Part shown: positions 1 to 6,055 of the stretch, piece by piece | Layout: the number at the start of each line of letters is the position of its first letter | How positions within the stretch are numbered: position 1 is the stretch's first letter | From: Pseudomonadota bacterium | GTDB lineage: Bacteria; Pseudomonadota; Alphaproteobacteria; Rhizobiales; Methylopilaceae | DNA length: 10,804 nt | Reading direction: 5' to 3' | NCBI GenBank assembly: GCA_023430145.1 | Contig: JAEZCD010000355.1 | Span: 1-10,804 of the forward strand | Translations under genes and position numbers: made by a program | Notes under the pieces: generated by a model | What the model saw: the letters and a program-made list of their open reading frames with translations, nothing else | What the model was told of the DNA's origin: nothing | Databases searched by the model: none

Positions 1-152
1 GGGCGCGCCCGGTGTGTTCGGGGGGGGCGCCCCCGGGCGCGCCGATGGCGCGGGCAGGGGACCCAGGGCCTCCGGGAAGGCACGGTGCGTTTCATCCATC
101 CGGATCCGCCGAACGCCGGTGCTCAACTCGCAATGACGCAGGGGGCTTCCCC
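1..152. other. Non-coding left edge downstream of the endolysin-type gene
   Basis: I see no convincing gene here. Reading frames that cross it are composition-driven shadows of the leftward gene next door. It contains a long GC-rich inverted repeat at its left end (listed separately) and a small hairpin, GGGG-GCTT-CCCC, about 140-152, just past the stop codon of the leftward gene. Neither is followed by a T-run in the direction of that gene, so an intrinsic terminator is possible but not shown. Confidence 0.5.
2..43. repeat. GC-rich inverted repeat, possible terminator stem
   Basis: The arms GGCGCGCCCGG (2-12) and CCGGGCGCGCC (33-43) are perfect 11-bp reverse complements around a 20-nt loop. 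The loop itself contains the palindrome GGGGCGCCCC. It lies about 110 bp beyond the stop codon of the leftward gene at 153-878, so it could form a strong transcript hairpin. No T-tract follows, and very GC-rich DNA produces such structures readily, so function is uncertain. Confidence 0.4.
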
Positions 153-878
153 TCACGCCTCGTTGTGCGACAGCGGCCCCTTGCCCTTGGCGATTACGAC
201 CTCGCCCGAGAGGCTGGCGGCGCTGCGTGGCCAGCGCGCGCCGAGGAGGCGCGATTTTGCGATCCGGCAGGTGTTGACGCTGTCGCTCTGGTTGCCGCCG
301 AGGACGTGGTAGGCGCCGCCGGCGCCCTTCTCCTCACCGCGGTAGAAGCCGACATGGCCGAAGGGCCCGTTCCGATCGCCGCGCCAGAAGACGAGGATGG
401 CGCCCTTCATCGGCTTGCAGGGCTGGCCGAACTGCAGCCAGTTGCGCGCCCCGAGCGGGCCGCGCGGCAGCGTCTCCTCCGGCAGCGTCGAGCCGATGCA
501 GTGGGCGACGAAGAGGCCGCACCAGGGGATGTCGTCGCTCTTGTAGTCGATGTTGCACTTCTCTGCCCAGTTGATGATCACAGGGTTGGAGCCGGTGCCC
601 TTCTTCTCCTTGGTGCCAATGAGATTCAGCGCCTCCTCGAACCAGACGAGCGGCGGCCGCTCGACCGCTTCCGGCTTGTCGGTGGCCGGATCGACGACGA
701 GGCCCTTGCCGGCGAGCACGCGCGCCGTCAGCGGCCCGACGATGCCGTCCGGCTTCAGCCCGCGCGTCGTCTGAAACAGCTTCACCGCGGCGATCGTTTG
801 GCGTCCCCAGACGCCGTCGATCTCGCCGGGGTTGAAGCCAAGCTCCTGCAGCCTCGTTTGAATCTCGGTGATGGTCAT
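153..878 (-). CDS. Peptidoglycan-binding, TIGR02594-type cysteine amidase/endopeptidase (endolysin-like)
   Basis: Predicted cell-wall hydrolase of 241 residues. Residues 3-56 form a PG_binding_1 module (LQELGFNPGEIDGVWGRQT, then a second half with GLKPDGIVGPLT), which anchors to peptidoglycan. A linker follows to about residue 78. Residues 79-216 match the TIGR02594/CHAP-like NlpC-P60-fold domain: a probable nucleophile Cys120 in IPWCGLFVAHC, a probable catalytic His175 in GPFGHVGFY, and VLGGNQSDSV with Asn196 as a likely third active-site residue. The FWRG segment (164-167) before the His motif is also typical. I see no signal peptide or membrane segment, so export would need a holin or other release route, as for phage or gene-transfer-agent lysins. 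The start is supported by AAGGAG on the leftward strand (889-894), about 10 nt upstream of ATG. No phage genes are beside it, so it could be a prophage remnant or a domesticated lysin. The domain call is confident; the bond cleaved is not. Confidence 0.88.
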   Translation of the reverse strand: MTITEIQTRLQELGFNPGEIDGVWGRQTIAAVKLFQTTRGLKPDGIVGPLTARVLAGKGLVVDPATDKPEAVERPPLVWFEEALNLIGTKEKKGTGSNPVIINWAEKCNIDYKSDDIPWCGLFVAHCIGSTLPEETLPRGPLGARNWLQFGQPCKPMKGAILVFWRGDRNGPFGHVGFYRGEEKGAGGAYHVLGGNQSDSVNTCRIAKSRLLGARWPRSAASLSGEVVIAKGKGPLSHNEA

Positions 879-993
879 CGCTCGGCCTCTCCTTGCTCGT
901 TAGTGGACACGGCCGCCGCCTCGGCCGCAGGTGTCGCCGGCCGGTGCAGCCTCGCCTTGGGTGCGGCCGAAGTCCAGCCGCTCAGCGGCAGGG

Positions 994-1023
994 CTGACAC
1001 TGCATTCGGATCCGGCCTATGAT
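994..1023 (+). promoter_or_regulatory. Sigma-70-type promoter for the cyclase gene
   Basis: CTGACA (994-999) and TATGAT (1018-1023) are separated by 18 nt. Each differs from the TTGACA / TATAAT consensus at one position. Transcription would start near 1030, about 60 nt before the GTG at 1090. The box is AT-rich against a very GC-rich background. It also lies inside the longest open frame (from 931), which argues that the true start codon is downstream. Predicted by eye only. Confidence 0.6.
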
Positions 1024-1089
1024 ATCGGCGCGATCAGGCGCGGCGCCGTTGGCCCCGGAACGTTCGATCGTGCGGAGAGCGAGGCTGCC

Positions 1090-3123
1090 GTGCACGTCAC
1101 AGGCTCCGAGCGAACGCCGGCCGCTCGGCATGCCGAGGGAGCTGCCGAGCAACTTCAGGTGGCTCTCGACAACATGCCCGGGGCGCTCGTCTACACCGAC
1201 GAGAACCTGAACATCGTCCTCTGCAACGAGCGCTTCCGGGCGATGTACCCGGTACCGAGGGACCTGCTCCAGCCGGGGCGGTTCTATCCGGACTTCCTGC
1301 GCTACCTCGCCGAGCACGGCTATTATGGCAAAGGCGACGTCGCCACCCTGGTGGCAACGCGCGTCGAGAGCCTGCGCAATCCTTCGGGGGAGAGCTTCGA
1401 GGATCGCACGCCGGACGACCGCACCTACAGCGTTCTGCGCCGTCGGGCCCCGTCCGGCGGCACCGTCACCGCAATGTCGGACATCACAGCCCAGAAGCAG
1501 GCCGAGCAAGGACTGTCGCGAAAGGAAGGCGAGCTGCATGTCGCACTCGACAACATGCCCGGCGCGCTCGTCTACACCGACGAGAGCCTGAACATCGTCC
1601 TCTGCAACGAGCGCTTCCGGGCGATGTACCCGGTGCCGCGGGAGCTGCTCGAGCCTGGACGGTCCTATCCGGATTTTCTGCGCTACCTCGCCGAGCACGG
1701 CTACTATGGCGAGGGCGACATCGACGCTCTCGTGGCGAAGCGCGTCGAGAGCCTGCGCCACCCCACGGGCCAGAGCTTCGAGGACCGCACGCCGGACGGC
1801 CGCACGTACAGGATCCAGCGCCGTCGCGCCGACACCGGCGGCACCGTCACGGTGATGACGGACATCACCGAGCAGAAACAGGCCGAGGAAGCGCGCAGCA
1901 TCAGCGAACGGCGGCTGGTGGACGCGATCGAGAGCATCTCGGAAGGCTTCGCGTGCTTCGACGGCGAGGACCGGCTCATCGTCAGCAACTCCTGCTATCG
2001 GAGCATCCTCTATGCCGGCGTCGGCGGCGATCCTCCCAAGCCTGGGATGAGCTTCGAGAGCATCATCCGGCAGTCCGCGGCACGCGGCTCGGTCAAGGAG
2101 GCGCAAGGACGGGTCGAGGAGTGGATCGCCGAGCGCCTCGACCAGCATCGCAACCCGGCCGGTGCGCGGCTGCAGGAGCGCGCCGACGGCCGCTGGATCA
2201 TGATCAGCGAGCGGCGCACCGAGGACGGCGGCACGGTCGCCATCTACTCCGACGTTACCGAGCTGAAGCACCGCGAGGCCAACCTCGCGGAAAAATCCGC
2301 GGCCCTCGAGGCGCTCTCGAGCAAGCTCGCCAAATACCTCGCGCCGCAGGTCTACAACTCGATCTTCACCGGCCAGCAGGACGTACGGATCGTCAGCCGG
2401 CGCAAGAAGCTCACCGTCTGCTTCTCAGACATCACCGATTTCACCGAGATTACCGACCAGCTTGAATCGGAGGATCTGACGCATCTCCTCAACCAGTATC
2501 TCACCGAGATGTCCCGCATCGCCCTCGACTATGGCGCCACGATCGACAAATATATCGGCGACGCCATCATGATGTTCTTCGGCGATCCGGAGTCGCGCGG
2601 CGTCGAGGAAGACGCGCGCGCCTGCGTCAAGATGGCGCTCGCCATGCAGAAGCGGATCGGCGAGCTGAGCGATGTCTGGCGCAATGCCGGGATCGGCATG
2701 CCGCTCCGCTGCCGCATGGGCATTCACACCGGCTACTGCACGGTCGGCAATTTCGGCAGCGAAGATCGGATGGAATACACGATCGTCGGCGGCGCGGTGA
2801 ACCTCGCCTCGCGCCTCGAGCACGAGGCCGAGCCGGGCACCGTACTGATCTCCTACGAGACCTACGCCCAGGTCAGGCACGAGATCCTCTGCGAGGAGCA
2901 GGGCCATATCCGCGTCAAGGGGATCGCCTACCCTGTGACGACGTTCCGCGCCGTGGGGCTCGTCGACGACGTGGCCGCGGCCCGGCGGGCCGTCCGGGCC
3001 GACCTCCCGCACCTCGCCCTGAAGTTGGAGCCCGAGCTCATGTCGGCCGAGCAGCGCAGCGAGGCAGCCGCGGTGCTGCGCGACGCGCTCGGCCGACTTA
3101 CGGGCGACGGCGGCGAGCCGTGA
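1090..3123 (+). CDS. PAS-PAS-PAS class III adenylate/guanylate cyclase
   Basis: Soluble signalling enzyme, 677 residues from GTG 1090, predicted to make cAMP (or cGMP) from the NTP. Two nearly identical PAS_7-like modules lie at about 22-140 and 149-267, each ending in DIT-QKQAE. A third, diverged module lies at about 275-392, ending SDVTELK. A helical linker (395-430) leads to the catalytic domain (about 438-620). Metal-binding Asp447 (FSDITDFT) and Asp491 (KYIGDAIMMFFGD), base-selecting Lys487 and Thr564, and transition-state Asn571 and Arg575 (VNLASRLE) are all present. A Lys/Thr pair is typical of class IIIb adenylate cyclases, so cAMP is the better guess. No membrane segment is seen. The frame is open from GTG 931, but GTG 1090 has GAGG (1081-1084) five nt upstream, while 931 has no ribosome site and precedes the predicted promoter. 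The tail after the catalytic domain (about 55 residues) has no recognised domain. It appears monocistronic. Confidence 0.92.
   Translation: MHVTGSERTPAARHAEGAAEQLQVALDNMPGALVYTDENLNIVLCNERFRAMYPVPRDLLQPGRFYPDFLRYLAEHGYYGKGDVATLVATRVESLRNPSGESFEDRTPDDRTYSVLRRRAPSGGTVTAMSDITAQKQAEQGLSRKEGELHVALDNMPGALVYTDESLNIVLCNERFRAMYPVPRELLEPGRSYPDFLRYLAEHGYYGEGDIDALVAKRVESLRHPTGQSFEDRTPDGRTYRIQRRRADTGGTVTVMTDITEQKQAEEARSISERRLVDAIESISEGFACFDGEDRLIVSNSCYRSILYAGVGGDPPKPGMSFESIIRQSAARGSVKEAQGRVEEWIAERLDQHRNPAGARLQERADGRWIMISERRTEDGGTVAIYSDVTELKHREANLAEKSAALEALSSKLAKYLAPQVYNSIFTGQQDVRIVSRRKKLTVCFSDITDFTEITDQLESEDLTHLLNQYLTEMSRIALDYGATIDKYIGDAIMMFFGDPESRGVEEDARACVKMALAMQKRIGELSDVWRNAGIGMPLRCRMGIHTGYCTVGNFGSEDRMEYTIVGGAVNLASRLEHEAEPGTVLISYETYAQVRHEILCEEQGHIRVKGIAYPVTTFRAVGLVDDVAAARRAVRADLPHLALKLEPELMSAEQRSEAAAVLRDALGRLTGDGGEP
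1153..1890 (+). repeat. Tandem 381-bp duplication of a PAS module inside the cyclase gene
   Basis: Two copies at 1153-1509 and 1534-1890 have a period of 381 bp (127 codons) and are in frame. By hand alignment 96 of 119 residues match (about 81%). The first 35 residues are almost unchanged, and the DNA there is also nearly identical, which suggests a recent duplication or gene conversion. The third sensor module downstream is much more diverged. Confidence 0.9.
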
Positions 3124-3303
3124 TGCACATCGGCGGCCGGTTCCGCCCGGCGCAACCTCGGCGACGGCCCCGCCTCGCTCGCGGCCGAAGTCCATCCGAG
3201 CTTGCTGCAGGCGGTGCGGACGGGGACACGTCGTCGGCTCTGCCAGCCCCTCGTCAACTTCGGCGATAGCGCGGGATTCCTCTCTCCATCGACCAAAAGG
3301 CCT

Positions 3304-3327
3304 GGTTCCGCGATCGAGCCGCGGGAC
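3304..3327. repeat. Dispersed alphaproteobacterial palindrome (imperfect)
   Basis: The left arm GGTTCCGCG (3304-3312) and right arm CGCGGGAC (3320-3327) pair imperfectly around a GATCGAG-type centre. On the opposite strand it reads through as the peptide VPRLDRGTR, a translation that recurs in many alphaproteobacterial genomes because this palindrome class is dispersed between genes. Family membership is from memory of such repeats, not from a search. Confidence 0.45.
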
Positions 3328-3368
3328 GAAGTAGGGCAGACGGACGGCGCCCACAACCCGCTTGCGTT

Positions 3369-3411
3369 GTTTAGTAGTCTGTGCATTACTAAACACGAAG
3401 CACTAAACACG
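3369..3411. promoter_or_regulatory. Operator-like island with three ACTAAAC half-sites
   Basis: GTTTAGTA (3369-3376) and TACTAAAC (3387-3394) form a perfect 8-bp inverted repeat with a 10-nt spacer. The second arm extends to ACTAAACACG (3388-3397), which is repeated exactly at 3402-3411, 14 bp further on, giving three half-sites. The stretch is AT-rich in GC-rich surroundings and sits about 145 bp before the start of the transport operon. A weak promoter could overlap it (TTGTTT 3367-3372 with TAAACA 3390-3395, 17-nt spacer). The natural reading is an operator for a regulator that senses the transported substrate. No regulator gene is in this window, so its family is unknown. Confidence 0.55.
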
Positions 3412-3554
3412 CCGGGCTACCGGCGGTGCTCCGCGCGGCGGGGCGAGGCAGGAAGCGCAACGTTCTCGAGAACCAGCCGCGCACCGCGCGGCGCGCGGTC
3501 CCGGTGAATCGGTCGGCTGGGAAGCCGTCGGACGAGCGGCCGAGGGAGGATGGA

Positions 3555-4880
3555 ATGAAGAAGCTGATACTGGCAGCAGGCTTGATGGCGGCTTCGCTGG
3601 CGCTCGGGACACCGACCGGCGCCAGCGCGCAGGGCAAGACGCTCACGCTGTGCTGGGCCGCCTGGGACCCGGCGAACGCGCTGGTCGAGCTCTCCAAGGA
3701 CTTCACGGCCAAGACCGGCATCAACATGAAGTTCGAGTTCGTGCCGTGGCCGAACTTCGCCGACCGCATGCTCAACGAGCTCAACTCCAAGGGCAAGCTC
3801 TGTGACTTGCTGATCGGCGATTCGCAGTGGATCGGCGGCTCGGCGGAGAACGGGCACTATGTCAAGCTGAACGACTTCTTCGCCAAGGAAGGCATCAAGA
3901 TGGATGACTTCCTGCCGGCGACGGTCTACGCCTACTCGACCTGGCCGAAGGGCTCGCCGAACTACTGGGCGCTGCCGGCGATGGGCGACGCGCTCGGCTG
4001 GACCTACCGCAAGGATTGGTTCTCGCGGCCCGAGCTGCAGGCCGAGTTCAAGAAGAAGTACAATCGCGACCTCGCCCCGCCGAAGACCTGGACCGAGCTG
4101 AAAGAGGTCGCCGAGTTCTTCCAGGACCGGGAGATCGACGGCAAGAGGGTCTACGGCGCCGCGATCTTCACCGAGCGCGGCTCGGAAGGCATCACCATGG
4201 GCGTCACCGCCGCCCTCTACGCCTTCGGCTTCCAGTACGAGAACCCGAAGAAGCCGTACGACATGGAAGGCTTCGTGAACTCCAAGGAAGCGGTCGACGC
4301 GCTCGAGTTCTATAAATCGCTCTACAAGTGCTGCACGCCGCCCGGCTATACCAACGCCTACATGCAGGAAGGCCTCGACGCCTTCAAGTCGGGCCAGGTG
4401 GCGATGCAGATGAACTGGTTCGCCTTCTTCCCCGGCCTCTACAAGGACGAGCAGGTCGGCGGCGAGAAGATCGGCTTCTTCGTCAATCCGGGCCAGAAGA
4501 TCGAGGCCTCGACGCTCGGCGGACAGGGCATCTCGGTCGTCGCCTACTCGCCCAACAAGGACGAGGCGCTGCAGTACATCAAGTGGTTCTCGCAGGCCGA
4601 CGTGCAGAAGAAGTGGTGGTCGCTCGGCGGCTATTCGTGCCACGTCGCCGTGCTGAACGACCCGAACTTCGCCAAGACGGCTCCGTTCGCCGCGGACTTC
4701 CTGAAGGCGATGGGCGGCGTCAAGGACTTCTGGCAGGAGCCGGCGTACGCGCAGCTGATGCTCGACATGCAGAAGCGCGTGCACGACTACGTCGTCGCCG
4801 AGAAGGGCACCGCCAAGGAGGCGCTCGACCTGCTCGCCAAGGATTGGCAGAAGACGTTCAAGGAGGACGGCCGCATCTGA
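3555..4880 (+). CDS. ABC transporter periplasmic carbohydrate/polyol-binding protein (CUT1 type)
   Basis: Extracytoplasmic solute receptor of 441 residues that delivers substrate to the permeases encoded next. A classical signal peptide lies at 1-25 (MKK, hydrophobic LILAAGLMAASLALG, then the ASA cleavage site before Gln26), with no lipobox Cys. The mature protein has the layout of family-1 sugar-binding proteins, including the GKLCDLLIGDSQWIGG segment (80-95), YWALPAMGDALGWTYRKDWF (about 137-156), an FKSGQVAMQMNW segment (277-288) and GGQGISVVAYSPNKDEAL (322-339). Trp and Tyr residues are abundant, as expected for a pocket that stacks on a sugar or polyol. Five cysteines (33, 83, 259, 260, 362) could form disulfides in the periplasm. 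The start at ATG 3555 is chosen because it begins the signal peptide and has GGGAGGA five nt upstream; the frame is open from 3426 but that extension lacks protein-like character. It is the first gene of the operon and is followed by a hairpin pair. The substrate is unknown. Confidence 0.93.
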   Translation: MKKLILAAGLMAASLALGTPTGASAQGKTLTLCWAAWDPANALVELSKDFTAKTGINMKFEFVPWPNFADRMLNELNSKGKLCDLLIGDSQWIGGSAENGHYVKLNDFFAKEGIKMDDFLPATVYAYSTWPKGSPNYWALPAMGDALGWTYRKDWFSRPELQAEFKKKYNRDLAPPKTWTELKEVAEFFQDREIDGKRVYGAAIFTERGSEGITMGVTAALYAFGFQYENPKKPYDMEGFVNSKEAVDALEFYKSLYKCCTPPGYTNAYMQEGLDAFKSGQVAMQMNWFAFFPGLYKDEQVGGEKIGFFVNPGQKIEASTLGGQGISVVAYSPNKDEALQYIKWFSQADVQKKWWSLGGYSCHVAVLNDPNFAKTAPFAADFLKAMGGVKDFWQEPAYAQLMLDMQKRVHDYVVAEKGTAKEALDLLAKDWQKTFKEDGRI

Positions 4881-4936
4881 GCCGTTCTCGCCGGCGCTCC
4901 GGGGTCCTCCTCCCCCGGGGCGCCTCTTCGCCGCTT

Positions 4937-4982
4937 CCCTCTCCCAAGGGGAGAGGGTGCCCGCGAAGCGGGCGGGTGAGGG
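4937..4982 (+). repeat. 46-bp double-hairpin palindromic repeat, copy A
   Basis: Stem 1 is CCCTCTCCC / GGGAGAGGG with an AAG loop. Stem 2 is GCCCGC / GCGGGC with a GAA loop, followed by CGGGTGAGGG. It is identical over all 46 bp to copy D at 7078-7123. It lies 56 bp after the binding-protein stop codon and could act as an RNA-stabilising or attenuating structure. Confidence 0.85.
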
Positions 4983-5012
4983 CTTACGGCGATCGGTCCT
5001 GAAACTCCGTAA

Positions 5013-5060
5013 CCCCTCACCCGTCGCCTTCGGCGACACCCTCTCCCGCTCGGAGAGGGA
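5013..5060 (-). repeat. Double-hairpin palindromic repeat, copy B (inverted)
   Basis: Read on the opposite strand this is the same element as copy A, with stem 1 ending GGGAGAGGG and stem 2 changed to GTCGCC / GGCGAC around the same GAA loop. The two copies face each other across 30 bp (4983-5012) and could also pair into one long stem. The remaining gap up to 5098 has no gene. Confidence 0.8.
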
Positions 5061-5098
5061 CGAATAGAGCCAAACGACAGCAAAGCGGCAGCCGCGCA

Positions 5099-6055
5099 AT
5101 GGTCGATCAATCGCTTCCCGTCGCCGATCGCGCTGCCGCCGCGACCCCGGCGAGCATCGCCCGCCGCGTGCGCGGCCTCTCCGACCGAGCCGTCGCCTGG
5201 ATCTTCATCGCGCCGACGATCGTCCTTCTCCTCGCCATCAACGTCTTCCCGCTGATCTGGACGATCCAGCTCTCCTTCACGAACTACCGGGCCAACCGGC
5301 CGAACGCGCCGCTCGTCAATATCGGCCTCCAGCACTACCGCGACATTCTCAGCGACCCCGACATCTGGGCGTCGATGCAGGTGACGGCGCGCTTCGTCAT
5401 CGCCACCATCGTCATCCAGACCGTGCTCGGCTTCGCGCTCGCCTGGCTGATCGACAAGAAGTTCCGCGGCCACGGTTTTTGGACGACCATCATCCTATTG
5501 CCGATGATGCTGTCGCCGGCTGTGGTGGGCAACTTCTGGACCTTCCTCTACCAGCCGCAGATCGGCCTCTTCAACTACGTCGTCTCCTTCTTCACCGGCA
5601 TCCCGCCGTCCTCGTTCCAGATGCTCGGCAGCGTGACGCTGTCGCCCTGGGCGATCGTCCTCGTCGATACCTGGATGTGGACGCCCTACGTCATGCTGAT
5701 CTGCCTCGCCGGCCTTCGCTCCATCCCCGACTACATCTACGAGGCGGCCGAGGTCGACCGCGCCTCCAAGTGGCGGCAGTTCTGGACCATCACGCTGCCG
5801 ATGGCGGCGCCGTTCATCATGCTCGCGGTGCTGTTCCGCGGCATCGAGAACTTCAAGATGTTCGACATGGTCAACCTGTTGACCGGCGGCGGCCCCGGCT
5901 CGACCACGGAGGTCGCCTCGATCACCTTGAAGCGCGAGGCTTTCGAGAAGTGGCGAACCGGCTTCTCCTCGGCCTTCGCCATCATCCTGTTCGTCACCGT
6001 GTTCGGCCTCGCCAACATCTACGTCAAAGCGCTCAACCGGGTGAAGCAGCGATGA
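5099..6055 (+). CDS. ABC transporter permease, MalF/UgpA-like
   Basis: Inner-membrane subunit of 318 residues that forms half of the substrate channel. About six membrane helices are visible: 33-58, 97-118, 128-150, 183-206, 236-252 and 288-308. The EAA coupling loop that docks on the ATPases is at 215-234 (EAAEVDRASKWRQFWTITLP). The position usually held by Gly (EAA-three residues-G) is Arg221, a modest departure. Other family marks are the TNYR segment after helix 1 and the GGGPGSTTEV segment (263-272) before the last helix. The N-terminal 30 residues are polar and cytoplasmic. Only a poor ribosome site precedes ATG 5099, so expression may be lower than that of the binding protein. The stop codon overlaps the next start as ATGA. 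Confidence 0.94.
   Translation: MVDQSLPVADRAAAATPASIARRVRGLSDRAVAWIFIAPTIVLLLAINVFPLIWTIQLSFTNYRANRPNAPLVNIGLQHYRDILSDPDIWASMQVTARFVIATIVIQTVLGFALAWLIDKKFRGHGFWTTIILLPMMLSPAVVGNFWTFLYQPQIGLFNYVVSFFTGIPPSSFQMLGSVTLSPWAIVLVDTWMWTPYVMLICLAGLRSIPDYIYEAAEVDRASKWRQFWTITLPMAAPFIMLAVLFRGIENFKMFDMVNLLTGGGPGSTTEVASITLKREAFEKWRTGFSSAFAIILFVTVFGLANIYVKALNRVKQR

Larger units (their letters stand above)
3124..3554. other. Intergenic regulatory region before the transport operon
   Basis: No gene is supported in this 431-bp gap. Frames covering it are arginine/alanine-rich shadows or read through repeats. From left to right it contains GC-rich sequence without a clear terminator after the cyclase stop, a dispersed palindrome (3304-3327), an AT-rich operator-like island (3369-3411), a perfect 12-bp palindrome GTTCTCGAGAAC (3462-3473, a size expected by chance a few times in such a window), and the ribosome site GGGAGGA (3544-3550) of the binding-protein gene. 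Confidence 0.6.

Noticed and set aside
127..138. CTCGCAATGACG, resembling the end of a repeat common in Bradyrhizobium-like genomes
   Set aside because: Only 12 bases match what I remember of that repeat and the rest of the element is absent.
931..1089. N-terminal 53-codon extension of the cyclase from GTG 931
   Set aside because: No ribosome site precedes it, it has no protein-like features, and a good promoter lies inside it. The downstream GTG 1090 is better supported.
982..2271. Long leftward frame of 429 codons opposite the cyclase
   Set aside because: Antisense shadow typical of high-GC coding DNA. The rightward frame has full domain and catalytic-residue support.
963..3194. 14-bp direct repeat GCGGCCGAAGTCCA on both sides of the cyclase gene (963-976 and 3181-3194), with partial similarity further out
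   Set aside because: A 14-bp match is not surprising in 10 kb of DNA this GC-rich. No terminal inverted repeats, integrase or transposase support a mobile element.
3462..3473. Perfect palindrome GTTCTCGAGAAC in the leader of the transport operon
   Set aside because: Uninterrupted 12-bp palindromes are expected a few times by chance in a window of this size. There is no second copy to support an operator.
3417..5099. Leftward frame of 560 codons opposite the binding-protein gene
   Set aside because: Low-complexity antisense shadow rich in Leu/Arg/Glu/Val, without domains. It also runs through the hairpin repeats.
5479..6051. Upstream extension of permease 2 (191 codons)
   Set aside because: It overlaps permease 1 in another frame and is His/Arg/Asp-rich. 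The real start is the ATGA-overlapping ATG 6052.
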